A stretch of 64,000 nucleotides of DNA, from positions 22,681,879 to 22,745,878 of the forward strand of contig OZ038434.1 in the NCBI GenBank assembly GCA_964036275.1. The letters run 5' to 3'. Shown in pieces: positions 1 to 16,564 of this stretch. The number at the start of each line of letters is the position of its first letter. Position 1 is the first letter of the stretch. The notes under the pieces are model-generated. The model was not told the origin of the DNA. It made no database searches and saw nothing but the letters and a program-made list of their open reading frames with translations. The translations under genes were made by a program, and so were the position numbers. Source of the DNA: Litoditis marina (lineage: Eukaryota; Nematoda; Chromadorea; Rhabditida; Rhabditidae).

Positions 1-3000
1 CGAGTGATTTGCAATCATTTTGATTTCGAATCAATATGGTCTTCGAGTGATTTACAATCATTTTGCTTGCAAATAAACATGGTCTTCGAGTGATTTGCAA
101 TCATTTTGATTTCAAATCAATATGCTCTTCGAGTGATTTGCAATCATTTTGATTGCAAATAAACATGGTCTTCGAGTGATTTGCAATCATTTTGATTTCA
201 AATCAATATGCTCTTCGAGTGGTTTGAAATCATTTTGATTGCAAATCGATATGGTCTTCCAGTGATTTGCAATCGTTTTGATTGCAAATCAGTATGGTCT
301 TCGAGTGATTTACAATCATTTTTATTGCAAATCAATATGGTCTTCGAGCAATTTACAATCATTTTGATTGCAAATCAGTATGGTCTTCGAGTGATTTACA
401 ATCATTTTTATTGCAAATCAATATGCAACAATATGGTCTTCGAGTGATTTGCAATCATTTTGATTTCAAATCAATATGGTCTTCGAGTGATTTGCAATCA
501 TTCTGATTTCAGATCAATATGGTCTTCGAGTGATTTGCAATCATTTTGATTTCACATCAATATGGTCTTCGAGTGATTTGCAATCATTTTGATTGCAAAT
601 CAACATGGTCTTCGAGTGATTTGCAATCATTTTGATTTCAAATCAATATGGTCCTCGAGTGATTTGCAATCGTTTTGATTGCAGATCAATATGGTCTTCG
701 AGTGATTTACAATCATTTTGATTGCGAATCAATATGCAACAAAGTGGTCTTCGAGTGATTTGCAATCATTTTGATTTCAAATCAATATGGTTTTCGAGTG
801 ATTTGCAATCATTTTGATTTCAAATCAATATGGTCTTCGAGTGATTTACAATCATTTTGATTGCAAATCAATATAATCATCGAGTGATTTACAATCGTTT
901 TGACTGCAAATCAATATGGTCTTCAAGCAATTTACAATCATTCTGACTGCAAATCAATATGGTCTTCGAGTGATTTGCAATCATTTTGATTTCAAATCAA
1001 TATGCTCTTCGAGTGATTTGAAATCATTTTTATTGCGAATCATTATGGTCTTCGAGTGATTTGCAATCATTTTGATTGCGAATCAATATGCAAATCAATA
1101 TGGTCTTCGAGTGATTTACAATCATTTTGATTTCAACTCAATTTGGTCTTCGAGTGATTTGCAATCATTTTGATTGCGAATCAATATGCAACAATATGGT
1201 CTTCGAGTGATTTGCAATCATTCTGATTTCAAATCAATATGGTCTTCGAGTGATTTGCAATCATTTTGATTTCAAATCAATATGGTCTTCGAGTGATTTG
1301 CAATCATTTTGATTGCAAATCAACATGGTCTTCGAGTGATTTGCAATCATTTTGATTTCAAATCAATATGGTCTTCGAGTGATTTGCAATCATTTTGATT
1401 TCGAATCAATATGGTCTTCGAGTGATTTACAATCATTTTGATTGCAAATCAATATAATCATCGAGTGATTCACAATCATTCTGACTGCAAATCAATATGG
1501 TCTTCGAGTGATTTGCAATCATTTTGATTTCAAATCAATATGGTCTTCGAGTGATTTGCAATCATTTTGATTGCAAATCAACATGGTCTTCGAGTGATTT
1601 GCATCATTTTGATTTCAAATCAATATGGTCCTCGAGTGATTTGCAATCGTTTTGATTGCAGATCAATATGGTCTTCGAGTGATTTACAATCATTTTGATT
1701 GCGAATCAATATGCAACAAAGTGGTCTTCGAGTGATTTGCAATCATTTTGATTTCAAATCAATATGGTTTTCGAGTGATTTGCAATCATTTTGATTTCAA
1801 ATCAATATGGTCTTCGAGTGATTTACAATCATTTTGATTGCAAATCAATATAATCATCGAGTGATTTACAATCGTTTTGACTGCAAATCAATATGGTCTT
1901 CAAGCAATTTACAATCATTCTGACTGCAAATCAATATGGTCTTCGAGTGATTTGCAATCATTTTGATTTCAAATCAATATGCTCTTCGAGTGATTTGAAA
2001 TCATTTTTATTGCGAATCATTATGGTCTTCGAGTGATTTGCAATCATTTTGATTGCGAATCAATATGCAAATCAATATGGTCTTCGAGTGATTTACAATC
2101 ATTTTGATTTCAACTCAATATGGTCTTCGAGTGATTTGCAATCATTTTGATTTCAAATCAATATGCTCTTCGAGTGATTTGAAATCATTTTTATTGCGAA
2201 TCCATATGGTCTTCGAGTGATTTGCAATCATTTTGATTGCGAATCAATATGCAAATCCATATGGTCTTCGAGTGATTTACAATCATTTTGATTGCAAATC
2301 AATATGGTCTTCGAGCAATTTACAATCATTTTGATTGCGAATCAATATGCAACAATATGGTCTTCGAGTGATTTGCAATCATTCTGATTTCAAATCAATA
2401 TGGTCTTCGAGTGATTTGCAATCATTTTGATTGCAAATCAACATGGTCTTCGAGTGATTTGCAATCATTTTGATTTCAAATCAATATGGTCTTCGAGTGA
2501 TTTGCAATCATTTTGATTTCAAATCAATATGGTCTTCGAGTGATTTGCAATCATTTTGATTGCAAATCAACATGGTCTTCGAGTGATTTGTAATCATTTT
2601 GATTTCAAATCAATATGGTCTTCGAGTGATTTGCAATCGTTTTGATTGCAAATCAATATGGTCTTCGAGTGATTTACAATCATTTTGATTTCAACTCAAT
2701 ATGGTCTTCGAGTGATTTGCAATCATTTTGATTTCAAATCAATATGGTCTTCGAGTGATTTACAATCATTTTGATTGCAAATCAATATAATCATCGAGTG
2801 ATTTACAATCATTTTGACTGCAAATCAATATGGTCTTCAAGCAATTCACAATCATTCTGACTGCAAATCAATATGGTCTTCGAGTGATTTGCAATAGTTT
2901 TGATTGCAAATCAGTATGGTCTTCGAGTGATTTACAATCATTTTTATTGCAAATCAATATGGTCTTCGAGCAATTTACAATCATTTTGATTGCAAATCAA

Positions 3001-6000
3001 TATGGTCTTCGAGTGATTTACAATCATTTTGATTGCGAATCAATATGCAACAATATGGTCTTCGAGTGATTTGCAATCATTTTGATTTCAAATCAATATG
3101 GTTTTCGAGTGATTTGCAATCATTTTGATTTCAAATCAATATGGTCTTCGAGTGATTTACAATCATTTTGATTGCAAATCAATATAATCATCGAGTGATT
3201 TACAATCGTTTTGACTGCAAATCAATATGGTCTTCAAGCAATTTACAATCATTCTGACTGCAAATCAATATGGTCTTCGAGTGATTTGCAATCATTTTGA
3301 TTTCAAATCAATATGCTCTTCGAGTGATTTGAAATCATTTTTATTGCGAATCATTATGGTCTTCGAGTGATTTGCAATCATTTTGATTGTGAATCAATAT
3401 GCAAATCAATATGGTCTTCGAGTGATTTACAATCATTTTGATTTCAACTCAATATGGTCTTCGAGTGATTTGCAATCATTTTGATTTCAAATCAATATGC
3501 TCTTCGAGTGATTTGAAATCATTTTTATTGCGAATCCATATGGTCTTCGAGTGATTTGCAATCATTTTTATTGCGAATCAATATGCAAATCCATATAGTC
3601 TTCGAGTGATTTACAATCATTTTGATTGCAAATCAATATGGTCTTCGAGCAATTTACAATCATTTTGATTGCGAATCAATATGCAACAATATGGTCTTCG
3701 AGTGATTTGCAATCATTCTGATTTCAAATCAATATGGTCTTCGAGTGATTTGCAATCATTTTGATTGCAAATCAACATGGTCTTCGAGTGATTTGCAATC
3801 ATTTTGATTTCAAATCAATATGGTCTTCGAGTGATTTGCAATCATTTTGATTTCAAATCAATATGGTCTTCGAGTGATTTGCAATCATTTTGATTGCAAA
3901 TCAACATGGTCTTCGAGTGATTTGCAATCATTTTGATTTCAAATCAATATGGTCTTCGAGTGATTTGCAATCGTTTTGATTGCAAATCAATATGGTCTTC
4001 GAGTGATTTACAATCATTTTGATTTCAAATCAATATGGTCTTCGAGTGATTTGCAATCGTTTTGATTGCAAATCAATATGGTCTTCGAGTGATTTACAAT
4101 CATTTTGATTTCAACTCAATATGCTCTTCGAGTGATTTGAAATCATTTTTATTGCGAATCCATATGGTCTTCGAGTGATTTGCAATCATTTTGATTGCGA
4201 ATCAATATGCAAATCCATATGGTCTTCGAGTGATTTACAATCATTTTGATTGCAAATCAATATGGTCTTCGAGCAATTTACAATCATTTTGATTGCGAAT
4301 CAATATGCAACAATATGGTCTTCGAGTGATTTGCAATCATTCTGATTTCAAATCAATATGGTCTTCGAGTGATTTGCAATCATTTTGATTGCAAATCAAC
4401 ATGGTCTTCGAGTGATTTGCAATCATTTTGATTTCAAATCAATATGGTCTTCGAGTGATTTGCAATCATTTTGATTTCAAATCAATATGGTCTTCGAGTG
4501 ATTTGCAATCATTTTGATTGCAAATCAACATGGTCTTCGAGTGATTTGTAATCATTTTGATTTCAAATCAATATGGTCTTCGAGTGATTTGCAATCGTTT
4601 TGATTGCAAATCAATATGGTCTTCGAGTGATTTACAATCATTTTGATTTCAACTCAATATGGTCTTCGAGTGATTTGCAATCATTTTGATTTCAAATCAA
4701 TATGGTCTTCGAGTGATTTACAATCATTTTGATTGCAAATCAATATAATCATCGAGTGATTTACAATCATTTTGACTGCAAATCAATATGGTCTTCAAGC
4801 AATTCACAATCATTCTGACTGCAAATCAATATGGTCTTCGAGTGATTTGCAATAGTTTTGATTGCAAATCAGTATGGTCTTCGAGTGATTTACAATCATT
4901 TTTATTGCAAATCAATATGGTCTTCGAGCAATTTACAATCATTTTGATTGCAAATCAATATGGTCTTCGAGTGATTTACAATCATTTTGATTGCGAATCA
5001 ATATGCAACAATATGGTCTTCGAGTGATTTGCAATCATTTTGATTTCAAATCAATATGGTTTTCGAGTGATTTGCAATCATTTTGATTTCAAATCAATAT
5101 GGTCTTCGAGTGATTTACAATCATTTTGATTGCAAATCAATATAATCATCGAGTGATTTACAATCGTTTTGACTGCAAATCAATATGGTCTTCAAGCAAT
5201 TTACAATCATTCTGACTGCAAATCAATATGGTCTTCGAGTGATTTGCAATCATTTTGATTTCAAATCAATATGCTCTTCGAGTGATTTGAAATCATTTTT
5301 ATTGCGAATCATTATGGTCTTCGAGTGATTTGCAATCATTTTGATTGCGAATCAATATGCAAATCAATATGGTCTTCGAGTGATTTACAATCATTTTGAT
5401 TTCAACTCAATATGGTCTTCGAGTGATTTGCAATCATTTTGATTTCAAATCAATATGCTCTTCGAGTGATTTGAAATCATTTTTATTGCGAATCCATATG
5501 GTCTTCGAGTGATTTGCAATCATTTTGATTGCGAATCAATATGCAAATCCATATAGTCTTCGAGTGATTTACAATCATTTTGATTGCAAATCAATATGGT
5601 CTTCGAGCAATTTACAATCATTTTGATTGCGAATCAATATGCAACAATATGGTCTTCGAGTGATTTGCAATCATTCTGATTTCAAATCAATATGGTCTTC
5701 GAGTGATTTGCAATCATTTTGATTGCAAATCAACATGGTCTTCGAGTGATTTGCAATCATTTTGATTTCAAATCAATATGGTCTTCGAGTGATTTGCAAT
5801 CATTTTGATTTCAAATCAATATGGTCTTCGAGTGATTTGCAATCATTTTGATTGCAAATCAACATGGTCTTCGAGTGATTTGCAATCATTTTGATTTCAA
5901 ATCAATATGGTCTTCGAGTGATTTGCAATCGTTTTGATTGCAAATCAATATGGTCTTCGAGTGATTTACAATCATTTTGATTTCAACTCAATATGGTCTT

Positions 6001-9000
6001 CGAGTGATTTGCAATCATTTTGATTTCAAATCAATATGGTCTTCGAGTGATTTACAATCATTTTGATTGCAAATCAATATAATCATCGAGTGATTTACAA
6101 TCATTTTGACTGCAAATCAATATGGTCTTCAAGCAATTCACAATCATTCTGACTGCAAATCAATATGGTCTTCGAGTGATTTGCAATAGTTTTGATTGCA
6201 AATCAGTATGGTCTTCGAGTGATTTACAATCATTTTTATTGCAAATCAATATGGTCTTCGAGCAATTTACAATCATTTTGATTGCAAATCAATATGGTCT
6301 TCGAGTGATTTACAATCATTTTGATTGCGAATCAATATGCAACAATATGGTCTTCGAGTGATTTGCAATCATTCTGATTTCAGATCAATATGGTCTTCGA
6401 GTGATTTGCAATCATTTTGATTTCAAATCAATATGGTCTTCGAGGGATTTGCAATCATTTTGATTGCAAATCAACATGGTCTTCGAGTGATTTGCAATCA
6501 TTTTGATTTCAAATCAATATGCTCTTCGAGTGATTTGAAATCATTTTTATTGCGAATCATTATGGTCTTCGAGTGATTTGCAATCATTTTGATTGCGAAT
6601 CAATATGCAAATCAATATGGTCTTCGAGTGATTTACAATCATTTTGATTTCAACTCAATATGGTCTTCGAGTGATTTGCAATCATTTTGATTTCAAATCA
6701 ATATGCTCTTCGAGTGATTTGAAATCATTTTTATTGCGAATCCATATGGTCTTCGAGTGATTTGCAATCATTTTGATTGCGAATCAATATGCAAATCCAT
6801 ATGGTCTTCGAGTGATTTACAATCATTTTGATTGCAAATCAATATGGTCTTCGAGCAATTTACAATCATTTTGATTGCGAATCAATATGCAACAATATGG
6901 TCTTCGAGTGATTTGCAATCATTCTGATTTCAAATCAATATGGTCTTCGAGTGATTTGCAATCATTTTGATTGCAAATCAACATGGTCTTCGAGTGATTT
7001 GCAATCATTTTGATTTCAAATCAATATGGTCTTCGAGTGATTTGCAATCATTTTGATTTCAAATCAATATGGTCTTCGAGTGATTTGCAATCATTTTGAT
7101 TGCAAATCAACATGGTCTTCGAGTGATTTGCAATCATTTTGATTTCAAATCAATATGGTCTTCGAGTGATTTGCAATCGTTTTGATTGCAAATCAATATG
7201 GTCTTCGAGTGATTTACAATCATTTTGATTTCAACTCAATATGGTCTTCGAGTGATTTGCAATCATTTTGATTTCAAATCAATATGGTCTTCGAGTGATT
7301 TACAATCATTTTGATTGCAAATCAATATAATCATCGAGTGATTTACAATCATTTTGACTGCAAATCAATATGGTCTTCAAGCAATTCACAATCATTCTGA
7401 CTGCAAATCAATATGGTCTTCGAGTGATTTGCAATAGTTTTGATTGCAAATCAGTATGGTCTTCGAGTGATTTACAATCATTTTTATTGCAAATCAATAT
7501 GGTCTTCGAGCAATTTACAATCATTTTGATTGCAAATCAATATGGTCTTCGAGTGATTTACAATCATTTTGATTGCGAATCAATATGCAACAATATGGTC
7601 TTCGAGTGATTTGCAATCATTCTGATTTCAGATCAATATGGTCTTCGAGTGATTTGCAATCATTTTGATTTCAAATCAATATGGTCTTCGAGGGATTTGC
7701 AATCATTTTGATTGCAAATCAACATGGTCTTCGAGTGATTTGCAATCATTTTGATTTCAAATCAATATGGTCTTCGAGTGATTTGCAATCGTTTTGATTG
7801 CAAATCAATATGGTCTTCGAGTGATTTACAATCATTTTGATTGCGAATCAATATGCAACAAAGTGGTCTTCGAGTGATTTGCAATCATTTTGATTTCAAA
7901 TCAATATGGTTTTCGAGTGATTTACAATCATTTTGATTGCAAATCAATATAATCATCGAGTGATTTACAATCATTTTGATTTCAAATCAATATGGTCTTC
8001 GAGTGATTTACAATCATTTTGATTGCAAATCAATATAATCATCGAGTGATTTACAATCATTTTGACTGCAAATCAATATGGTCTTCAAGCAATTCACAAT
8101 CATTCTGACTGCAAATCAATATGGTCTTCGAGTGATTTGCAATCATTTTGATTTCAAATCAATATGCTCTTCGAGTGATTTGAAATCATTTTTATTGCGA
8201 ATCATTATGGTCTTCGAGTGATTTGCAATCATTTTGATTGCGAACCAATATGCAAATCAATATGGTCTTCGAGTGATTTACAATCATTTTGATTTCAACT
8301 CAATATGGTCTTCGAGTGATTTGCAATCATTTTGATTTCAAATCAATATGCTCTTCGAGTGATTTGAAATCATTTTTATTGCGAATCCATATGGTCTTCG
8401 AGTGATTTGCAATTATTTTGATTGCGAATCAATATGCAAATCCATATGGTCTTCGAGTGATTTACAATCATTTTGATTGCAAATCAATATGGTCTTCGAG
8501 CAATTTACAATCATTTTGATTGCGAATCAATATGCAACAATATGGTCTTCGAGTGATTTGCAATCATTCTGATTTCAAATCAATATGGTCTTCGAGTGAT
8601 CTGCAATCATTCTGATTGCAAATCAACATGGTCTTCGAGTGATTTGCAATCATTTTGGTTTCAAATCAATATGGTCTTCGAGTGATTTGCAATCATTTTG
8701 ATTGCAAATCAATATAATCATCGAGTGATTTACAATCATTTTGACTGCAAATCAATATGGTCTTCAAGCAATTCACAATCATTCTGACTGCAAATCAATA
8801 TGGTCTTCGAGTGATTTGCAATCATTTTGATTTCAAATCAATATGCTCTTCGAGTGATTTGAAATCATTTTTATTGCGAATCATTATGGTCTTCGAGTGA
8901 TTTGCAATCATTTTGATTGCGAACCAATATGCAAATCAATATGGTCTTCGAGTGATTTACAATCATTTTGATTTCAACTCAATATGGTCTTCGAGTGATT

Positions 9001-11159
9001 TGCAATCATTTTGATTTCAAATCAATATGCTCTTCGAGTGATTTGAAATCATTTTTATTGCGAATCCATATGGTCTTCGAGTGATTTGCAATTATTTTGA
9101 TTGCGAATCAATATGCAAATCCATATGGTCTTCGAGTGATTTACAATCATTTTGATTGCAAATCAATATGGTCTTCGAGCAATTTACAATCATTTTGATT
9201 GCGAATCAATATGCAACAATATGGTCTTCGAGTGATTTGAAATCATTTTTATTGCGAATCCATATGGTCTTCGAGTGATTTGCAATTATTTTGATTGCGA
9301 ATCAATATGCAAATCCATATGGTCTTCGAGTGATTTACAATCATTTTGATTGCAAATCAATATGGTCTTCGAGCAATTTACAATCATTTTGATTGCAAAT
9401 CAATATGGTCTTCGAGCAATTACAATCATTTTGATTGCGAATCAATATGCAACAATATGGTCTTCGAGTGATTTGCAATCATTCTGATTTCAAATCAATA
9501 TGGTCTTCGAGTGATTTGCAATCATTTTGATTGCAAATCAACATGGTCTTCGAGTGATTTGCAATCATTTTGATTTCAAATCAATATGGTCTTCGAGTGA
9601 TTTGCAATCATTTTGATTTCAAATCATATGGTCTTCGAGTGATTTGCAATCATTTTGATTGCAAATCAACATGGTCTTCGAGTGATTTGCAATCATTTGA
9701 TTTCAAATCAATATGGTCTTCGAGTGATTTGCAATCGTTTTGATTGCAAATCAATATGGTCTTCGAGTGATTTACAATCATTTTGATTTCAACTCAATAT
9801 GGTCTTCGAGTGATTTGCAATCATTTTGATTTCAAATCAATATGGTCTTCGAGTGATTTACAATCATTTTGATTGCAAATCAATATAATCATCGAGTGAT
9901 TTACAATCATTTTGACTGCAAATCAATATGGTCTTCAAGCAATTCACAATCATTCTGACTGCAAATCAATATGGTCTTCGAGTGATTTGCAATAGTTTTG
10001 ATTGCAAATCAGTATGGTCTTCGAGTGATTTACAATCATTTTATTGCAAATCAATATGGTCTTCGAGCAATTTACAATCATTTTGATTGCAAATCAATAT
10101 GGTCTTCGAGTGATTTACAATCATTTTGATTGCGAATCAATATGCAACAATATGGTCTTCGAGTGATTTGCAATCATTCTGATTTCAGATCAATATGGTC
10201 TTCGAGTGATTTGCAATCATTTTGATTTCAAATCAATATGGTCTTCGAGGGATTTGCAATCATTTTGATTGCAAATCAACATGGTCTTCGAGTGATTTGC
10301 AATCATTTTGATTTCAAATCAATATGGTCTTCGAGTGATTTGCAATCGTTTTGATTGCAAATCAATATGGTCTTCGAGTGATTTACAATCATTTTGATTG
10401 CGAATCAATATGCAACAAAGTGGTCTTCGAGTGATTTGCAATCATTTTGATTTCAAATCAATATGGTTTTCGAGTGATTTACAATCATTTTGATTGCAAA
10501 TCAATATAATCATCGAGTGATTTACAATCATTTTGATTTCAAATCAATATGGTCTTCGAGTGATTACAATCATTTTGATTGCAAATCAATATAATCATCG
10601 AGTGATTTACAATCATTTTGACTGCAAATCAATATGGTCTTCAAGCAATTCACAATCATTCTGACTGCAAATCAATATGGTCTTCGAGTGATTTGCAATC
10701 ATTTTGATTTCAAATCAATATGCTCTTCGAGTGATTTGAAATCATTTTTATTGCGAATCATTATGGTCTTCGAGTGATTTGCAATCATTTTGATTGCGAA
10801 CCAATATGCAAATCAATATGGTCTTCGAGTGATTTACAATCATTTTGATTTCAACTCAATATGGTCTTCGAGTGATTTGCAATCATTTTGATTTCAAATC
10901 AATATGCTCTTCGAGTGATTTGAAATCATTTTTATTGCGAATCCATATGGTCTTCGAGTGATTTGCAATTATTTTGATTGCGAATCAATATGCAAATCCA
11001 TATGGTCTTCGAGTGATTTACAATCATTTTGATTGCAAATCAATATGGTCTTCGAGCAATTTACAATCATTTTGATTGCGAATCAATATGCAACAATATG
11101 GTCTTCGAGTGATTTGCAATCATTCTGATTTCAAATCAATATGGTCTTCGAGTGATCTG

Positions 11160-14100
11160 CAATCATTCTGATTGCAAATCAACATGGTCTTCGAGTGATT
11201 TGCAATCATTTTGGTTTCAAATCAATATGGTCTTCGAGTGATTTGCAATCATTTTGATTGCAAATCAATATAATCATCGAGTGATTTACAATCATTTTGA
11301 CTGCAAATCAATATGGTCTTCAAGCAATTCACAATCATTCTGACTGCAAATCAATATGGTCTTCGAGTGATTTGCAATCATTTTGATTTCAAATCAATAT
11401 GCTCTTCGAGTGATTTGAAATCATTTTTATTGCGAATCATTATGGTCTTCGAGTGATTTGCAATCATTTTGATTGCGAACCAATATGCAAATCAATATGG
11501 TCTTCGAGTGATTTACAATCATTTTGATTTCAACTCAATATGGTCTTCGAGTGATTTGCAATCATTTTGATTTCAAATCAATATGCTCTTCGAGTGATTT
11601 GAAATCATTTTTATTGCGAATCCATATGGTCTTCGAGTGATTTGCAATTATTTTGATTGCGAATCAATATGCAAATCCATATGGTCTTCGAGTGATTTAC
11701 AATCATTTTGATTGCAAATCAATATGGTCTTCGAGCAATTTACAATCATTTTGATTGCGAATCAATATGCAACAATATGGTCTTCGAGTGATTTGCAATC
11801 ATTCTGATTTCAAATCAATATGGTCTTCGAGTGATTTGCAATCATTCTGATTGCAAATCAACATGGTCTTCGAGTGATTTGCAATCATTTTGATTTCAAA
11901 TCAATATGGTCTTCGAGTGATTTGCAATCATTTTGATTTCAAATCAATATGGTCTTCGAGTGATTTGCAATCATTTTGATTGCAAATCAACATGGTCTTC
12001 GAGTGATTTGCAATCATTTTGATTTCAAATCAATATGGTCTTCGAGTGATTTGCAATCGTTTTGATTGCAAATCAATATGGTCTTCGAGTGATTTACAAT
12101 CATTTTGATTGCGAATAAATATGCAACAAAGTGGTCTTCGAGTGATTTGCAATCATTTTGATTTCAAATCAATATGGTTTTCGAGTGATTTGCAATCATT
12201 TTGATTTCAAATCAATATGGTCTTCGAGTGATTTACAATCATTTTGATTGCAAATCAATATAATCATCGAGTGATTTACAATCATTTTGACTGCAAATCA
12301 ATATGGTCTTCAAGCAATTCACAACCATTCTGACTGCAAATCAATATGGTCTTCGAGTGATTTGCAATCATTTTGATTTCAAATCAATATGCTCTTCGAG
12401 TGATTTGAAATCATTTTTATTGCGAATCATTATGGTCTTCGAGTGATTTGCAATCATTTTGATTGCGAATCAATATGCAAATCAATATGGTCTTCGAGTG
12501 ATTTACAATCATTTTGATTTCAACTCAATATGGTCTTCGAGTGATTTGCAATCATTTTGATTTCAAATCAATATGCTCTTCGAGTGATTTGAAATAATTT
12601 TTATTGCGAATCCATATGGTCTTCGAGTGATTTGCAATCGTTTTGATTGCGAATCAATATGCAAATCCATATGGTCTTCGAGTGATTTACAATCATTTTG
12701 ATTGCAAATCAATATGGTCTTCGAGCAATTTACAATCATTTTGATTGCGAATCAATATGCAACCATATGGTCTTCGAGTGATTTGCAATCATTCTGATTT
12801 CAAATCAATATGGTCTTCGAGTGATTTGCAATCATTTTGATTGCAAATCAACATGGTCTTCGAGTGATTTGCAATCATTTTGATTTCAAATCAATATGGT
12901 CTTCGAGTGATTTGCAATCATTTTGATTTCAAATCAATATGGTCTTCGAGTGATTTGCAATCATTTTGATTGCAAATCAACATGGTCTTCGAGTGATTTG
13001 CAATCATTTTGATTTCAAATCAATATGGTCTTCGAGTGATTTGCAATCGTTTTGATTGCAAATCAATATGGTCTTCGAGTGATTTACAATCATTTTGATT
13101 GCGAATCAATATGCAACAAAGTGGTCTTCGAGTGATTTGCAATCATTTTGATTTCAAATCAATATGGTTTTCGAGTGATTTGCAATCATTTTGATTTCAA
13201 ATCAATATGGTCTTCGAGTGATTTACAATCATTTTTATTGCAAATCAATATAATCATCGAGTGATTTACAATCATTTTGACTGCAAATCAATATGGTCTT
13301 CAAGCAATTCACAATCATTCTGACTGCAAATCAATATGGTCTTCGAGTGATTTGCAATCATTTTGATTTCAAATCAATATGCTCTTCGAGTGATTTGAAA
13401 TCATTTTTATTGCGAATCATTATGGTCTTTGAGTGATTTGCAATCATTTTGATTGCGAATCAATATGCAATCAATATGGTCTTCGAGTGATTTACAATCA
13501 TTTTGATTTCAACTCAATATGGTCTTCGAGTGATTTGCAATCATTTTGATTTCAAATCAATATGCTCTTCGAGTGATTTGAAATCATTTTTATTGCGAAT
13601 CCATATGGTCTTCGAGTGATTTGCAATCATTTTGATCGCAAATCAATATGCTCTTCGAGTGATTTGAAATCATTTTTATTGCGAATCATTATGGTCTTCG
13701 AGTGATTTGCAATCATTTTGATTGCGAATCAATATGCAAATCAATATGGTCTTCGAGTGATTTACAATCATTTTGATTTCAACTCAATATGGTCTTCGAG
13801 TGATTTGCAATCATTTTGATTTCAAATCAATATGCTCTTCGAGTGATTTGAAATAATTTTTATTGCGAATCCATATGGTCTTCGAGTGATTTGCAATCAT
13901 TTTGATTGCGAATCAATATGCAAATCCATATGGTCTTCGAGTGATTTGCAATCATTTTGATTTCAAATCAATATGCTCTTCGAGTGATTTGAAATAATTT
14001 TTATTGCGAATCCATATGGTCTTCGAGTGATTTACAATCATTTTGATTGCAAATCAATATGGTCTTCGAGCAATTTACAATCATTTTGATTGCGAATCAA

Positions 14101-14985
14101 TATGCAACAATATGGTCTTCGAGTGATTTGCAATCATTCTGATTTCAAATCAATATGGTCTTCGAGTGATTTGCAATCATTTTGATTGCAAATCAACATG
14201 GTCTTCGAGTGATTTGCAATCATTTTGATTTCAAATCAATATGGTCTTCGAGTGATTTGCAATCATTTTGATTTCAAATCAATATGGTCTTCAAGTGATT
14301 TGCAATCATTTTGATTGCAAATCAACATGGTCTTCGAGTGATTTGCAATCATTTTGATTTCAAATCAATATGGTCTTCGAGTGATTTGAAATCATTTTTA
14401 TTGCGAATCCATATGGTCTTCGAGTGATTTGCAATCATTTTGATCGCAAATCAATATGCTCTTCGAGTGATTTGAAATCATTTTTATTGCGAATCATTAT
14501 GGTCTTCGAGTGATTTGCAATCATTTTGATTGCGAATCAATATGCAAATCAATATGGTCTTCGAGTGATTTACAATCATTTTGATTTCAACTCAATATGG
14601 TCTTCGAGTGATTTGCAATCATTTTGATTTCAAATCAATATGCTCTTCGAGTGATTTGAAATAATTTTTATTGCGAATCCATATGGTCTTCGAGTGATTT
14701 GCAATCATTTTGATTGCGAATCAATATGCAAATCCATATGGTCTTCGAGTGATTTGCAATCATTTTGATTTCAAATCAATATGCTCTTCGAGTGATTTGA
14801 AATAATTTTTATTGCGAATCCATATGGTCTTCGAGTGATTTACAATCATTTTGATTGCAAATCAATATGGTCTTCGAGCAATTTACAATCATTTTGATTG
14901 CGAATCAATATGCAACAATATGGTCTTCGAGTGATTTGCAATCATTCTGATTTCAAATCAATATGGTCTTCGAGTGATTTGCAAT
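11160..14985 (+). repeat. Higher-order repeat block, copy 1 of a 3.8-kb duplication
   Basis: This stretch of block A matches 16,565-20,390 at a constant offset of 5,405 bp. Rare variants line up: GTCTTTGAGTG near 13,425 and 18,830, ACAACCATTC near 12,321 and 17,726, and the GCGAACCAATATGC variant near 11,475 and 16,880. The match ends near 14,988, where copy 1 has ATTCTG and copy 2 has ATTTTG. Copies this similar point to recent segmental duplication or unequal exchange. The ends are approximate because they were read by eye. Confidence 0.8.
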
Positions 14986-16564
14986 CATTCTGATTGCAAA
15001 TCAACATGGTCTTCGAGTGATTTGCAATCATTTTGGTTTCAAATCAATATGGTCTTCGAGTGATTTGCAATCATTTTGATTGCAAATCAATATAATCATC
15101 GAGTGATTTACAATCATTTTGACTGCAAATCAATATGGTCTTCAAGCAATTCACAATCATTCTGACTGCAAATCAATATGGTCTTCGAGTGATTTGCAAT
15201 CATTTTGATTTCAAATCAATATGCTCTTCGAGTGATTTGAAATCATTTTTATTGCGAATCATTATGGTCTTCGAGTGATTTGCAATCATTTTGATTGCGA
15301 ACCAATATGCAAATCAATATGGTCTTCGAGTGATTTACAATCATTTTGATTTCAACTCAATATGGTCTTCGAGTGATTTGCAATCATTTTGATTTCAAAT
15401 CAATATGCTCTTCGAGTGATTTGAAATCATTTTTATTGCGAATCCATATGGTCTTCGAGTGATTTGCAATTATTTTGATTGCGAATCAATATGCAAATCC
15501 ATATGGTCTTCGAGTGATTTACAATCATTTTGATTGCAAATCAATATGGTCTTCGAGCAATTTACAATCATTTTGATTGCGAATCAATATGCAACAATAT
15601 GGTCTTCGAGTGATTTGCAATCATTCTGATTTCAAATCAATATGGTCTTCGAGTGATTTGCAATCATTCTGATTGCAAATCAACATGGTCTTCGAGTGAT
15701 TTGCAATCATTTTGATTTCAAATCAATATGGTCTTCGAGTGATTTGCAATCATTTTGATTTCAAATCAATATGGTCTTCGAGTGATTTGCAATCATTTTG
15801 ATTGCAAATCAACATGGTCTTCGAGTGATTTGCAATCATTTTGATTTCAAATCAATATGGTCTTCGAGTGATTTGCAATCGTTTTGATTGCAAATCAATA
15901 TGGTCTTCGAGTGATTTACAATCATTTTGATTGCGAATAAATATGCAACAAAGTGGTCTTCGAGTGATTTGCAATCATTTTGATTTCAAATCAATATGGT
16001 TTTCGAGTGATTTGCAATCATTTTGATTTCAAATCAATATGGTCTTCGAGTGATTTACAATCATTTTGATTGCAAATCAATATAATCATCGAGTGATTTA
16101 CAATCATTTTGACTGCAAATCAATATGGTCTTCAAGCAATTCACAACCATTCTGACTGCAAATCAATATGGTCTTCGAGTGATTTGCAATCATTTTGATT
16201 TCAAATCAATATGCTCTTCGAGTGATTTGAAATCATTTTTATTGCGAATCATTATGGTCTTCGAGTGATTTGCAATCATTTTGATTGCGAATCAATATGC
16301 AAATCAATATGGTCTTCGAGTGATTTACAATCATTTTGATTTCAACTCAATATGGTCTTCGAGTGATTTGCAATTATTTTGATTGCGAATCAATATGCAA
16401 ATCCATATGGTCTTCGAGTGATTTACAATCATTTTGATTGCAAATCAATATGGTCTTCGAGCAATTTACAATCATTTTGATTGCGAATCAATATGCAACA
16501 ATATGGTCTTCGAGTGATTTGCAATCATTCTGATTTCAAATCAATATGGTCTTCGAGTGATTTG

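Noticed and set aside
2830..3069. Open frames of 60-85 codons in the satellite, some repeated identically (also 4,788, 6,122, 7,370, 26,971, 27,955, 28,653, 46,570 and 48,297)
   Set aside because: They translate satellite monomers. Three 43-bp monomers keep frame, and identical copies follow the higher-order repeat. No independent coding signal.
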